Shown here: positions 55,885 to 64,000 of the stretch, in pieces | Numbering within the stretch: position 1 is the first letter of the stretch | How the letters are laid out: every line of letters begins with the position of its first letter | Source: an uncultured Alphaproteobacteria bacterium | GTDB taxonomy: Bacteria > Pseudomonadota > Alphaproteobacteria > Rs-D84 | Assembly (NCBI GenBank): GCA_944389515.1 | Contig: CALXMQ010000004.1 | Span: forward strand, 1 to 64,000 | DNA length: 64,000 nt | Reading direction: 5' to 3' | Position numbers and translations under genes: made by a program | The notes under the pieces: generated by a model | The model's input: the letters and a program-made list of their open reading frames with translations, nothing else | What the model was told of the DNA's origin: nothing | Database searches by the model: none

Positions 55885-56454
55885 TTATTTAGCGCGTTCA
55901 ACGTATTCCAACGTTTCAGTATTTACCACAATCTTTTCACCTTGTTCAATAAACAATGGTACTTGCACACGCACACCATTATCCAAGATTGCAGGTTTAC
56001 CACCACTGTTAGAAACAGTTTGTCCCTTTAACGCCGGTTCTGTTTCTTCAACAGTTGCAATAACAGTCTTTGGTAATGATACAGATACTGGTTGACCTTC
56101 GACAAAATTGACCTTGACGTTCATTTCAGGCGCCAAAAATTTCATCTGTTCGCCCAATGATTCCACTGATACAGTAAATTGTTCATAATTCGACAAATTC
56201 ATAAAGTATGCATCTGTACCATCAGAATACAAGAATTGACATTCGACATCTTCGACCATCAACTTTTCAACCTTGTCTTCGGCACGCCAACGGTCATTAC
56301 CCTTATTACCAGAATCAATATCACGTAAATCCGCCTGGACAAACGCACCACCCTTGCCAGGTTTAACCTTGGTTATCGACATTACAGAATAACGTTTACC
56401 GTTATGCGAAATAACCCAACCCACACGCATATCATTTGCAATATATGATGCCAT
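55885..56454 (-). CDS. efp: Elongation factor P
   Basis: 189 aa, three beta-barrel domains. The modification loop VKPGKGGAF carries the conserved Lys. Relieves stalling at proline runs. A lysine-modifying enzyme (EpmA type) is not in this window. Confidence 0.96.
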   Translation of the reverse strand: MASYIANDMRVGWVISHNGKRYSVMSITKVKPGKGGAFVQADLRDIDSGNKGNDRWRAEDKVEKLMVEDVECQFLYSDGTDAYFMNLSNYEQFTVSVESLGEQMKFLAPEMNVKVNFVEGQPVSVSLPKTVIATVEETEPALKGQTVSNSGGKPAILDNGVRVQVPLFIEQGEKIVVNTETLEYVERAK

Positions 56455-56516
56455 AATAATACCTCTTTATTTTTGTGAACTTATTATAAAATCCGCATAC
56501 GCCCTGGGCAAGCAAT

Positions 56517-57059
56517 TTATTGCCCCGACCGTTTATGTGCCCAATATCGATCAATACTGTCCATAATCAATTTATCCGCCGTGGCACGATCGGCCCACCC
56601 TTTTACCTTTGACCATGCGTTCGGTTGCAAATCTTTATAATGATGGAAAAAGTATTCTATCTTTGAACGCAAAATCGCCGGCAACTGTTCTACATATTCC
56701 GTATCGGTATAATACGGATCTATATTATCACGTGGTACGCAAATAATTTTTTCGTCACCACCGGCCTGATCTTCCATCAATAACGCACCAATCGGACGCA
56801 CTTCTATCAACACACCTGGACGCAATGGCGCATTACATACAACAACACAATCCAATGGGTCACCATCATCCCCCAGTGTTCCTGGGAAATATCCATAATT
56901 TGCCGGATACGCCATCGGTGTATGCAAAATTCTGTCCACACGTGGCAACCCAGTTGTTTTATCTATCTCATATTTCACATATCCATTTTCAGGAACTTCT
57001 ATAATCGCGTTCATCTTTTTTGGTGGCTCTTTGCCTGGCATAATTTCTTCTATACTCAT
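56517..57059 (-). CDS. ppa: Inorganic pyrophosphatase (family I)
   Basis: 180 aa from ATG 57059. Contains YEIDKTTGLPRVDRIL, the GDDGDPLDCVVV signature and ICVPRDNIDPYY with the metal-binding Asp set. Hydrolyses pyrophosphate. Lies 62 bases upstream of efp on the same strand. Confidence 0.94.
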   Translation of the reverse strand: MSIEEIMPGKEPPKKMNAIIEVPENGYVKYEIDKTTGLPRVDRILHTPMAYPANYGYFPGTLGDDGDPLDCVVVCNAPLRPGVLIEVRPIGALLMEDQAGGDEKIICVPRDNIDPYYTDTEYVEQLPAILRSKIEYFFHHYKDLQPNAWSKVKGWADRATADKLIMDSIDRYWAHKRSGQ

Positions 57060-57183
57060 AATCCATATATCCTTTATTTTCGGCGCAATATTATCATAAA
57101 AAATTAAATTTGCAATTCGAATCGGCAAAAATAAAAGCCCCGTAACACTGAATTCACGGGGCATTGCAACAAATTACACAAAC

Positions 57184-58302
57184 CTACATACGCATTGGCA
57201 TCAATACAAACAACGCATCTGTATTTTTGTCTGTTGATTTAATGATTGTTGGTGACAAAGGATCTTGCATTTCCATCTGGAATTTTTCACCTTCGACCTG
57301 GCCTGCAACATCCATCAAGAACTTTACATTAAATACAACCGTGAACGAACTGTCCCCATTGTATTCGATATCTAATTCCTGGGTTGCTGTACCTGCATCT
57401 GGACTGGATGCATTTACAACCAATTTATTCATCGTGAACGTCAACTGAACAGATTTTGTTTTATCCACACTGGCAACAGACACCAAATCCACCGCGTTCA
57501 AGAATTGCTTTCTGTCTAAAACCGCGATTTTATCGTTACCTTTTGGAATAACAACACGATAATTTGGATATTGTGCATCAACCAACTTGCTGGTCAATGT
57601 TGCTGGTCCAACAGTAAAACGCGCCTTGGTATCAGACAATTCAACCATAACATCATCAACAGTTGCATCTTCTAATAACTTTGACAATTCACCAATCACA
57701 CGACGCGGCAAAATAACCGCTGGCATTTCTGCACTGCCTGCTGGGGCTGGCATTGCACATAACGCCATACGCTGGGCATCAGTGGCCACAGCCGTCAACA
57801 TTTTTTCTTTGCCTTCGTCAGAAATATGGAAATAAATTCCCCCCAAATGATAACGTACATCATCTGTTGGAATTGCGAATTTAGTCTGATTTATCAAATG
57901 CGCCAAATCACCCGTCGTCATTTGAAATTTTGTGGTTAAATTACTGCCTGCCATCGCAGGAAAATTTTCTGCTGGCAACGTTGGCAAATGGAATACCGCA
58001 CGTCCACTGGATACAACCAACTGATCCCCAGATTGCTTAAAAGAAATTTCCGCATCATCTGGCAATTTACGCACAATATCATACAACATTTGCACTGGCA
58101 CAGTTGTTTTGCCGCCCAATGTTATATCCGCAGCCACATGTTCAACCAATTCCAAATCAACATTTGTCGCAGACAAAATTAAATCATCTGCCACTTCTAG
58201 TTTTACATTCATCAAAATCGGCAATGTTGCACGTTTTTCTACAATAGATTGCATATGCCCCAGCGCACGAATTAAAACCTGACGAAACACTGAAAATTCC
58301 AT
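57184..58302 (-). CDS. dnaN: DNA polymerase III sliding clamp (beta subunit)
   Basis: 372 aa, three similar clamp domains; C-terminal DALFVLMPMRM is the typical end that closes the peptide-binding pocket. AGGAG before ATG. dnaA is not adjacent, unlike the classic origin arrangement, so no origin is inferred here. Confidence 0.95.
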   Translation of the reverse strand: MEFSVFRQVLIRALGHMQSIVEKRATLPILMNVKLEVADDLILSATNVDLELVEHVAADITLGGKTTVPVQMLYDIVRKLPDDAEISFKQSGDQLVVSSGRAVFHLPTLPAENFPAMAGSNLTTKFQMTTGDLAHLINQTKFAIPTDDVRYHLGGIYFHISDEGKEKMLTAVATDAQRMALCAMPAPAGSAEMPAVILPRRVIGELSKLLEDATVDDVMVELSDTKARFTVGPATLTSKLVDAQYPNYRVVIPKGNDKIAVLDRKQFLNAVDLVSVASVDKTKSVQLTFTMNKLVVNASSPDAGTATQELDIEYNGDSSFTVVFNVKFLMDVAGQVEGEKFQMEMQDPLSPTIIKSTDKNTDALFVLMPMRM

Positions 58303-58422
58303 TATATGCTCCTGTTAAATATATTTTCGTCCTACATCCTATCGGGATAATTTTAGCAAAAAAGGCCGATTCGGTGCAAGGGTTATTAGAACATACTTTG
58401 CCACATACTAAAAAATGTATCG

Positions 58423-60528
58423 TCAATCGTTATTCTGCGAAATCGGCGTGTTATTTATCATACTGGTTGCCAAATCAGTTACTGATAAATTCATCCATTG
58501 TGGGTCGCCACGCCGTGATGGCGCGCCCTTTTCCAACGCTGTTTCACAAGGATTATCATCTGCCAACCAATTTTCAATCAAATCGCCAGCCAACAAACCA
58601 ACACCTGCCCCTGCGACCAAACCAATTCCCCCAGTAAACGGCGCCAACAGCAATCCAATCCCTGTTGCAGACGCAACCTTGCCTGCGACGGCCGCACCAC
58701 TGATACGAATTGTTGGTTCTGCTAAATTTCCTGTTATTTCAATCGAATTCACGACATTACCAGTCAAAGATAATTTTAATCCACGCACTGGCACAGTCGT
58801 CAAAGACAACTGAATTGTTTCCTTGCCTAAATCAAGGCTGCCACCCAAACGGATATTTATTGCATTTGTTTCAACTGCAACACCGTTTTGTGTTTCTATT
58901 AAACCTTGGCGTAACTTGGTATTTACAGATGCACATGAAATTTTAATTTGATTATATCTTTTTTCAGAACTGAACAAATCTGTGATACTGTGCCGTAATG
59001 TGGTCAAGAAATCAGTACCATACATATTTGATACCAATGCTGAATGTGCATATCCTGGCGCCGCAGAATACACACGTACCGGACCTGTTATTGTATGCAT
59101 CCAATCTGACAAATTACTGCCGTACGTTTCCACATACATATCAAAATTCACTGGTAATTCAGAAATCAGATTATTTATATGTATTTGATTTAATAAATTT
59201 CCAATAACAATTTCGCGCCCCATACCACCAACACGCGCAAATATACGCCCATCTGCATCAATATTCACATTACCGGCGGCGCGCACTGCGCCACCTGCAA
59301 TAATTGTTGATACATCAACACGCCCCTGGGCATTATTTAATACCAGTTTTACATCCATATCCTGTAAATTAAAATCACGATACACAATAAAGTTATCTAA
59401 CATAACATGTATATCCGCATTAAATTTCAGCAATTCATCACCATACAATGGTATATCATGAAATACATTTAATTCACGATTTGGCCGCACCCAATCACCA
59501 TCATATAAATCAGGAAACAATTCTGTTAAATTGACAGATTTAGATTCAATAATTGCTGTTATCATCGGCAAATCACCCGACCAATCAACAACCCCAGAAA
59601 ACGACAATGTATTTCCACGCACCGTAATCGAAGAATTCCGCAACGACAATTTTTGCCAATCGTACCCCCCAGAAATATTCACACGCATCGTTGGCATTGG
59701 TTCTAAATCCAGATTAAATATATCACCAATCGCTGCGACATCTGGGATATCACCTTTGATAATAAAATCAATCGGTGCGCGACTGGTTCCTTCTAATGCA
59801 ACATTTGCGATCAACGCATCCCCCCCAGTCGCAAATGCGATACGCATTGGATAAACCTTGCGTTCTGCATTATATTGTGAAAAAGAAATTATAAATGGAT
59901 AAACCGCTGTATCAGATTTTATCCAACCACTGTATTCACGCGTATCATTATGCGGAATATATCTGATTTGAAAACTGGGCACAGAATATTTTGCACCAAC
60001 GATATCAACATCCAAACCATCAACTTCTAATCCCCCCAATCCCGGGTCAACGAACGGAAATTCATCTGGCCCAGAATCAGCCGTTGCATCAGATGATATC
60101 ACTGCATCCGTATTCACATCTGGGGCGATTGACAATTCACCCTGTTCATTTTGTTCTATACGGACAACAGCATCATAAACCTTGATACTTTTAATAGTAG
60201 GCCTGTCTTGGAACAAAGAAATTAAATCCAACGTAACATCAATTTTTTCTGCAGTCAGTGCATTTTTATTTTTTGCCCAATCAGCATTTGGCACACGCAC
60301 CTTGTTTAATTCTATTTGTGGTCGCAAAGAAAAACTCCATGCAACAGCACCATCAATTTCGATTGGTAACCCCGTTGCATCACGCAATACCACCAAAACA
60401 TTTCCACGCAATGTTTCCAAATTTATCTGTGACAACGCAATTATCACAGCAACCACCATCCCCATCACGAACAGGGTCAACACGCGCATTATCTTGAAAA
60501 AAGTCCCATTTTTCTTTTTTTTAGCCAT
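58423..60528 (-). CDS. AsmA-family envelope protein
   Basis: 701 aa. One N-terminal membrane helix (about residues 14-34), then a long beta-rich periplasmic region with AsmA-type opening IDGAVAWSFSLRPQIELNKV and repeated LDLxxD-type strands. A Gly/Ala-rich segment (GIGLLLAPFTGGIGLVAGAG) stands near the end. AsmA-like proteins are thought to bridge the periplasm for lipid transport. Starts 4 bases after the pseudouridine synthase gene. Confidence 0.82.
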   Translation of the reverse strand: MAKKKKNGTFFKIMRVLTLFVMGMVVAVIIALSQINLETLRGNVLVVLRDATGLPIEIDGAVAWSFSLRPQIELNKVRVPNADWAKNKNALTAEKIDVTLDLISLFQDRPTIKSIKVYDAVVRIEQNEQGELSIAPDVNTDAVISSDATADSGPDEFPFVDPGLGGLEVDGLDVDIVGAKYSVPSFQIRYIPHNDTREYSGWIKSDTAVYPFIISFSQYNAERKVYPMRIAFATGGDALIANVALEGTSRAPIDFIIKGDIPDVAAIGDIFNLDLEPMPTMRVNISGGYDWQKLSLRNSSITVRGNTLSFSGVVDWSGDLPMITAIIESKSVNLTELFPDLYDGDWVRPNRELNVFHDIPLYGDELLKFNADIHVMLDNFIVYRDFNLQDMDVKLVLNNAQGRVDVSTIIAGGAVRAAGNVNIDADGRIFARVGGMGREIVIGNLLNQIHINNLISELPVNFDMYVETYGSNLSDWMHTITGPVRVYSAAPGYAHSALVSNMYGTDFLTTLRHSITDLFSSEKRYNQIKISCASVNTKLRQGLIETQNGVAVETNAINIRLGGSLDLGKETIQLSLTTVPVRGLKLSLTGNVVNSIEITGNLAEPTIRISGAAVAGKVASATGIGLLLAPFTGGIGLVAGAGVGLLAGDLIENWLADDNPCETALEKGAPSRRGDPQWMNLSVTDLATSMINNTPISQNND

Positions 60529-60532
60529 CGTA

Positions 60533-61504
60533 TCACGGTAATTTGAATTCTAAAAACTTTATCACAGGCTGCATAAAATCAGGTATCGACGCACGAATTG
60601 TCATCATTTTACCAGTCCCAGGATGCTGAAATGTTATCCTGTATGCCAACAAAAACAAGTTTTTTGTTGCCAACATAGATTGTAACGCCCCGTCTAATTT
60701 TTTACCCACACCATACAATTCATCACCAACAATCGGTGCGTGTAATGTCAGCGCACTGTGCATACGCAACTGATGCGTTCGGCCTGTTTTTGGTGAAAAT
60801 AACACCCATGATAAATGCCCACCTGCACTGGACAAAACGCGATATTCTGTAATTGCGCGCTGGGGCCGTTGCCCAGTACCATTATTTATGCGCGCTGGAC
60901 TGTCAAATATCTGACCTTTGACCATATAGTTATCAATAACACCATACTCCGGATGCACATCACCATTTAATAATGCCAAATATTCTTTATGCGCAGATTT
61001 ATTTTGAAATTCACTGGCCAATACTTGGGCGGCACGTTGATTTTTAGCAACAACCAAAACACCACTGGTTTCACGATCTAAACGATGCACCAATGAAATT
61101 TTATCATATGGGAATAATGCCGCCGCCATTTTATCCACAGATTTGCGAATACCCGTTCCCCCCTGTACCGCCAATCCAGCCGGCTTGTTAAAAATAACAA
61201 TATCTGAATCATCATGAATTATACACTGGCGCAGCATTTCTAAATCTGCCAATGAAAATCGTGAACCACTTTCCGTTTTTTTACACTGGGTACACGCATA
61301 ACTAGCCAACGTTGGCGGCACACGTACAACATCACCTGTACGCAAGATTTCCTGGCCACGGGCACGTGAAGAATTCACACGAATTTGCCCACCACGACAT
61401 AATTTGTAAAATTCACGCTGGGGCATAGATGGATACCGCCGCAAAAACCACCGCAGTAATCGCGTTCCATCTTCTGTTCTGGAAACTTCTATCATTTCCG
61501 CCAT
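60533..61504 (-). CDS. Ribosomal large-subunit pseudouridine synthase, RluC/D type
   Basis: 323 aa from ATG 61504 (AAGGA 9 bases upstream). S4-like RNA-binding start, then the RluA-family catalytic motif HRLDRETSG (catalytic Asp) and FSPKTGRTHQLRMHSALTLHAPIVGDELYG. RluC is the best guess by length and S4 domain. Confidence 0.9.
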   Translation of the reverse strand: MAEMIEVSRTEDGTRLLRWFLRRYPSMPQREFYKLCRGGQIRVNSSRARGQEILRTGDVVRVPPTLASYACTQCKKTESGSRFSLADLEMLRQCIIHDDSDIVIFNKPAGLAVQGGTGIRKSVDKMAAALFPYDKISLVHRLDRETSGVLVVAKNQRAAQVLASEFQNKSAHKEYLALLNGDVHPEYGVIDNYMVKGQIFDSPARINNGTGQRPQRAITEYRVLSSAGGHLSWVLFSPKTGRTHQLRMHSALTLHAPIVGDELYGVGKKLDGALQSMLATKNLFLLAYRITFQHPGTGKMMTIRASIPDFMQPVIKFLEFKLP

Positions 61505-61522
61505 ACGCACGCGTCCTTGGAC

Positions 61523-61987
61523 TTATTCCCCATATGTTATCTGGACAACATTTTGACCATTTTTATCGGTACACGTACCCGTTGCGCCACTTTCCGTACG
61601 TCCAGACATTTCATATCCAACAGACCCATCCCATCCCTTGGTTATAAAATATTCACAATCAGATTGGCTAAGCCCATTGATAGAAACAATAAATTGCCGT
61701 GAATTAGATGGATTTACAGAAATTTCATATGTACCCCCATACGGATTCTGATTCGACATACCGATTGCACCAAATATTGTGGCATTATTGATATTAGAAA
61801 AATCATCATATTCCGTAAACAGTTGGCGTACTTGGGTAACCATTTGCAAAACTTCATCATTTACTTCATTATGCTTTTGCATATTCATGGCACTAGATAT
61901 CGCCACAATCGCACCAACCGTGATAACCCCCATAATCGCCAACACGCCCATCATTTCAATCATTGAACGACCAGATTCTTGTTTCAT
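61523..61987 (-). CDS. Type IV pilin-like protein
   Basis: 154 aa. Prepilin start MKQESGRSMIEMMGVLAIMGV: processing after Gly6, Glu at +5, hydrophobic helix. Mature part has NPYGGTYEISVNPSN and a C-terminal Cys pair (SDCEYF, GTCTDK) like PilS/PilV-type pilins. No pilus machinery or prepilin peptidase lies in this window. Confidence 0.82.
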   Translation of the reverse strand: MKQESGRSMIEMMGVLAIMGVITVGAIVAISSAMNMQKHNEVNDEVLQMVTQVRQLFTEYDDFSNINNATIFGAIGMSNQNPYGGTYEISVNPSNSRQFIVSINGLSQSDCEYFITKGWDGSVGYEMSGRTESGATGTCTDKNGQNVVQITYGE

Positions 61988-62001
61988 ATTTCAACCTCTA
62001 T

Positions 62002-62030
62002 TTGATATTTAGTTTTTTATATTCTATCAT
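62002..62030 (+). promoter_or_regulatory. Promoter of uvrC (leaderless)
   Basis: TTGATA (62002-62007), 17-base spacer, TATCAT (62025-62030), then 7 bases to the ATG: the same geometry as ftsE. Confidence 0.6.
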
Positions 62031-62037
62031 ATTCAAT

Positions 62038-63462
62038 ATGAATATTCAATTTTCTGATTTGATTGAAAACAGTCCCAACGCCCCAGGCGTCTACAAAATG
62101 TACGATGCAGATGGCAACCTGTTATATGTTGGCAAGGCTAAAAATTTATCAAAACGCCTGCGACAATATTTGGACATTTCAAAACTGGAATTACATAAAC
62201 AGGTTATGCGTACATTGGTTACCCGGGTTGATTGGGAAATCACCCCAACTGAATCAGACGCGTTATTACTAGAACAAAATTTAATAAAAACGTTAAAACC
62301 CAAATATAATATCATGCTGACCGATGGGAAAATGTACCCAATGATTGCGCTGACCCAATCAGAATTTCCCCGTCTGCTAAAATTTCGTGGCAAAATATCA
62401 CAACGCCGTGATGTATACGGGCCATATCCATCTGTCACCGCATTAAACGAAACAATTAAAACAATTCAAAAGGTATGCCGCCTGCGCACATGCACAGACA
62501 CGTTCATGCGCAATCGAACACGTCCATGCTTGTTATATCAAATTGGTCGGTGCAGTGCACCATGCACCATACCACAAACTGATTATTCAGACAACGTCGC
62601 ATTGGCACGTCGAATTTTAACCGGCGACAGTGAACCAATTATCGCAGATTTAACCAAACAAATGAAAAAATTTTCCGATAAAATGGATTTTGAATCTGCG
62701 GCGGCTGTGCGCGATAACATCGCCGCATTGACACAAACATCAACACGCGGTATACGCCGGAATCATGCACATAGCGCGAATTTTGATTGGCCAGATGCAG
62801 TCAATGATTTAGAAAATTGGTTGGGCATAAAAATTGAAAATGTGGGTGTATTTGATAATTCACATTTGTTTGGTCGCAATCCCGTTGGCGCAATGATAAC
62901 ATTTGGTCATAACGGATTTATAAAATCAGGTTATCGACACTTCAAATTACGCGATGCGGCACGTGCTGGCAACGACATTGCAATGATGGCTGAATTTGTA
63001 TCACGTGCAACAGAACGTGGCCCAAAACTGGATTTAATAATTGTTGATGGTGGCCCGGCACAATGGAATATTGCACACAAAACTGCACCAAACATACCAA
63101 TTCTTGGTGTTACCAAGGGCGTTGTTCGTGACGGCGACGAACATTTTATATTACCCGATGGAACGGTTTGTCACGACATACCAAAAGATTCACGTTTATT
63201 TTTGTTACTGCGCGCTGTTCGTGACGAAGCGCACCGTTTCGTAATCACATTTCATCGCACAGTACGTGCAAAACAAATGACATCATCTGTTCTGGACGAA
63301 ATTGACGGTATCGGCCCAACACGGAAACGCGCGTTATTAAATCACTTTGGTTCTGTTCGCGCAATCACAGATGCAAATTTAGACGCATTAAAACGCGTTC
63401 CTGGGCTTGGTAATGCCGCCGCTGAAAAAATTTATGCCCATTTCCATACAGAAGTGATATAA
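62038..63462 (+). CDS. uvrC: Excinuclease ABC subunit C, shortened
   Basis: 474 aa from ATG 62038, against about 600 in most bacteria. GIY-YIG-type nuclease at the start (APGVYKMYDADGNLLYVGKAKNL), Cys cluster (CLLYQIGRCSAPC), UVR motif (DFESAAAVRDNIAAL), RNase H-like nuclease (VFDNSHLFG, IVDGGPAQ, DEAHRF all present), and C-terminal HhH (GIGPTRKRALL, VPGLGNAAAEKI). The linker between UVR and the second nuclease is about 40 aa instead of about 150. Both catalytic sites look intact. No Shine-Dalgarno. Confidence 0.93.
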   Translation: MNIQFSDLIENSPNAPGVYKMYDADGNLLYVGKAKNLSKRLRQYLDISKLELHKQVMRTLVTRVDWEITPTESDALLLEQNLIKTLKPKYNIMLTDGKMYPMIALTQSEFPRLLKFRGKISQRRDVYGPYPSVTALNETIKTIQKVCRLRTCTDTFMRNRTRPCLLYQIGRCSAPCTIPQTDYSDNVALARRILTGDSEPIIADLTKQMKKFSDKMDFESAAAVRDNIAALTQTSTRGIRRNHAHSANFDWPDAVNDLENWLGIKIENVGVFDNSHLFGRNPVGAMITFGHNGFIKSGYRHFKLRDAARAGNDIAMMAEFVSRATERGPKLDLIIVDGGPAQWNIAHKTAPNIPILGVTKGVVRDGDEHFILPDGTVCHDIPKDSRLFLLLRAVRDEAHRFVITFHRTVRAKQMTSSVLDEIDGIGPTRKRALLNHFGSVRAITDANLDALKRVPGLGNAAAEKIYAHFHTEVI

Positions 63463-63491
63463 TACACACATTGATATAAAGGAGAATCATT

Positions 63492-64000
63492 ATGAAATTT
63501 TTTGTAAACTTTTTATCTGCCTTCCGCATTGCTGCGGCATTTGCCATTATTCCAACATTGATGTTTGGTATGTATTGGACAACATTTATATTATTCCTGT
63601 TGGCGGCCATGTCCGATTGGTTTGATGGTTTTTTGGCACGTAAATATAATGTCTGCACCAAACTGGGTGGTGTTATGGATCATATTGGTGATAAATTATT
63701 GGTTGTAAATACAATGATTATGCTGACTGTTATGATGCCTGTTTGGTTTATCGTTATTCCAATCATTTTGATGGTTGCACGCGAATTATACATCAGTGGT
63801 CTGCGTGAATTTCTGGGAACACAAAAAATTGAAATGCCTGTACCCAAGGCACGTTTTTCATTGGGCAAAGTAAAAACAACATTACAAATGATTGCGATTT
63901 GTGCATTTCTGTTATTATTTGCCATTGGGACATTGGTTACCGCTGAATCCGACAGCAGATTTTTAACATGGTTGATATATGCACTGCCATACATTGGAAT
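63492..64000 (+). CDS. pgsA: CDP-diacylglycerol-glycerol-3-phosphate phosphatidyltransferase, 3'-truncated
   Basis: 169 codons visible, running off the right edge. CDP-alcohol phosphotransferase motif is complete: SDWFDGFLARKYNV followed by GGVMDHIGDKLL. Several membrane helices. GGAG before ATG, 29 bases after uvrC. First step of phosphatidylglycerol synthesis. Confidence 0.92.
   Translation, partial: MKFFVNFLSAFRIAAAFAIIPTLMFGMYWTTFILFLLAAMSDWFDGFLARKYNVCTKLGGVMDHIGDKLLVVNTMIMLTVMMPVWFIVIPIILMVARELYISGLREFLGTQKIEMPVPKARFSLGKVKTTLQMIAICAFLLLFAIGTLVTAESDSRFLTWLIYALPYIG

Noticed and set aside
57000-58422. Replication origin near dnaN
   Set aside because: No dnaA gene, DnaA-box cluster or AT-rich unwinding region seen beside dnaN.

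Overview
The window reads as a stretch of chromosome from an AT-rich alphaproteobacterium. Evidence: a complete str-S10-spc ribosomal protein cluster on the minus strand (rpsL to secY, then rpsM-rpsK and rpoA-rplQ), an rpoA and secY of alphaproteobacterial style, a C-type S14 without zinc cysteines, and Gram-negative envelope genes (tolB, pal, AsmA-like, ftsEX, outer-membrane beta-barrels). Many secreted proteins of unknown function, rich in Ala-coiled coils or Cys, recall the uncultured host-associated (gut-type) alphaproteobacteria; that placement is an inference, not a proof.

Layout. 1-1.2 kb: end of an unknown gene. 1.3-22.2 kb: translation super-cluster, transcribed leftward from a strong promoter in front of rpsL. 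The alpha part is broken: rpsM-rpsK and rpoA-rplQ each have a TTGACT-type promoter, and two plus-strand secreted-protein genes sit between rpsK and rpoA. Most gaps between ribosomal genes hold inverted repeats that do not look like terminators. 22.4-27 kb: outer-membrane barrel, mltG, a Cys-rich secreted protein, an acyl-CoA synthetase, tRNA-Pro(CGG). 27-34 kb: fabF, acpP, a degenerate integrase-like gene, three tandem paralogous Cys-containing genes (one carrying an acyl-carrier domain), lepA, a GNAT enzyme, rbfA. 34-36 kb: DedA-like membrane protein, then a PAP2 phosphatase with a long folded leader that looks like a transcription attenuator. 36-44.4 kb: four large secreted coiled-coil fibre-like genes behind a beta-barrel gene. 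44.5-48 kb: pal, then ftsE-ftsX-DUF218-plsC. 48-54.7 kb: unknown proteins, a small secreted nuclease, tolB, a ribbon-helix-helix gene behind a 12-bp tandem-repeat array, a VirB2-like pilin, lipoproteins. 54.8-64 kb: fba, efp, ppa, dnaN, asmA-like, rluC-like, a type IV pilin-like gene, a shortened uvrC and the start of pgsA.

How it fits together: most recognised genes are housekeeping (translation, fatty acid and phospholipid synthesis, cell wall, replication and repair). Between them sit lineage-specific secreted proteins and several regulatory structures. The parts I find most likely to be undescribed are the ACP-linked three-paralog cluster after lepA (29966-31401), the attenuator-like leader of the PAP2 gene (35360-35850), the 12-bp repeat array in front of the RHH gene (51083-51214), and a set of apparently leaderless genes (ftsE, uvrC, mltG, a 65-codon gene).
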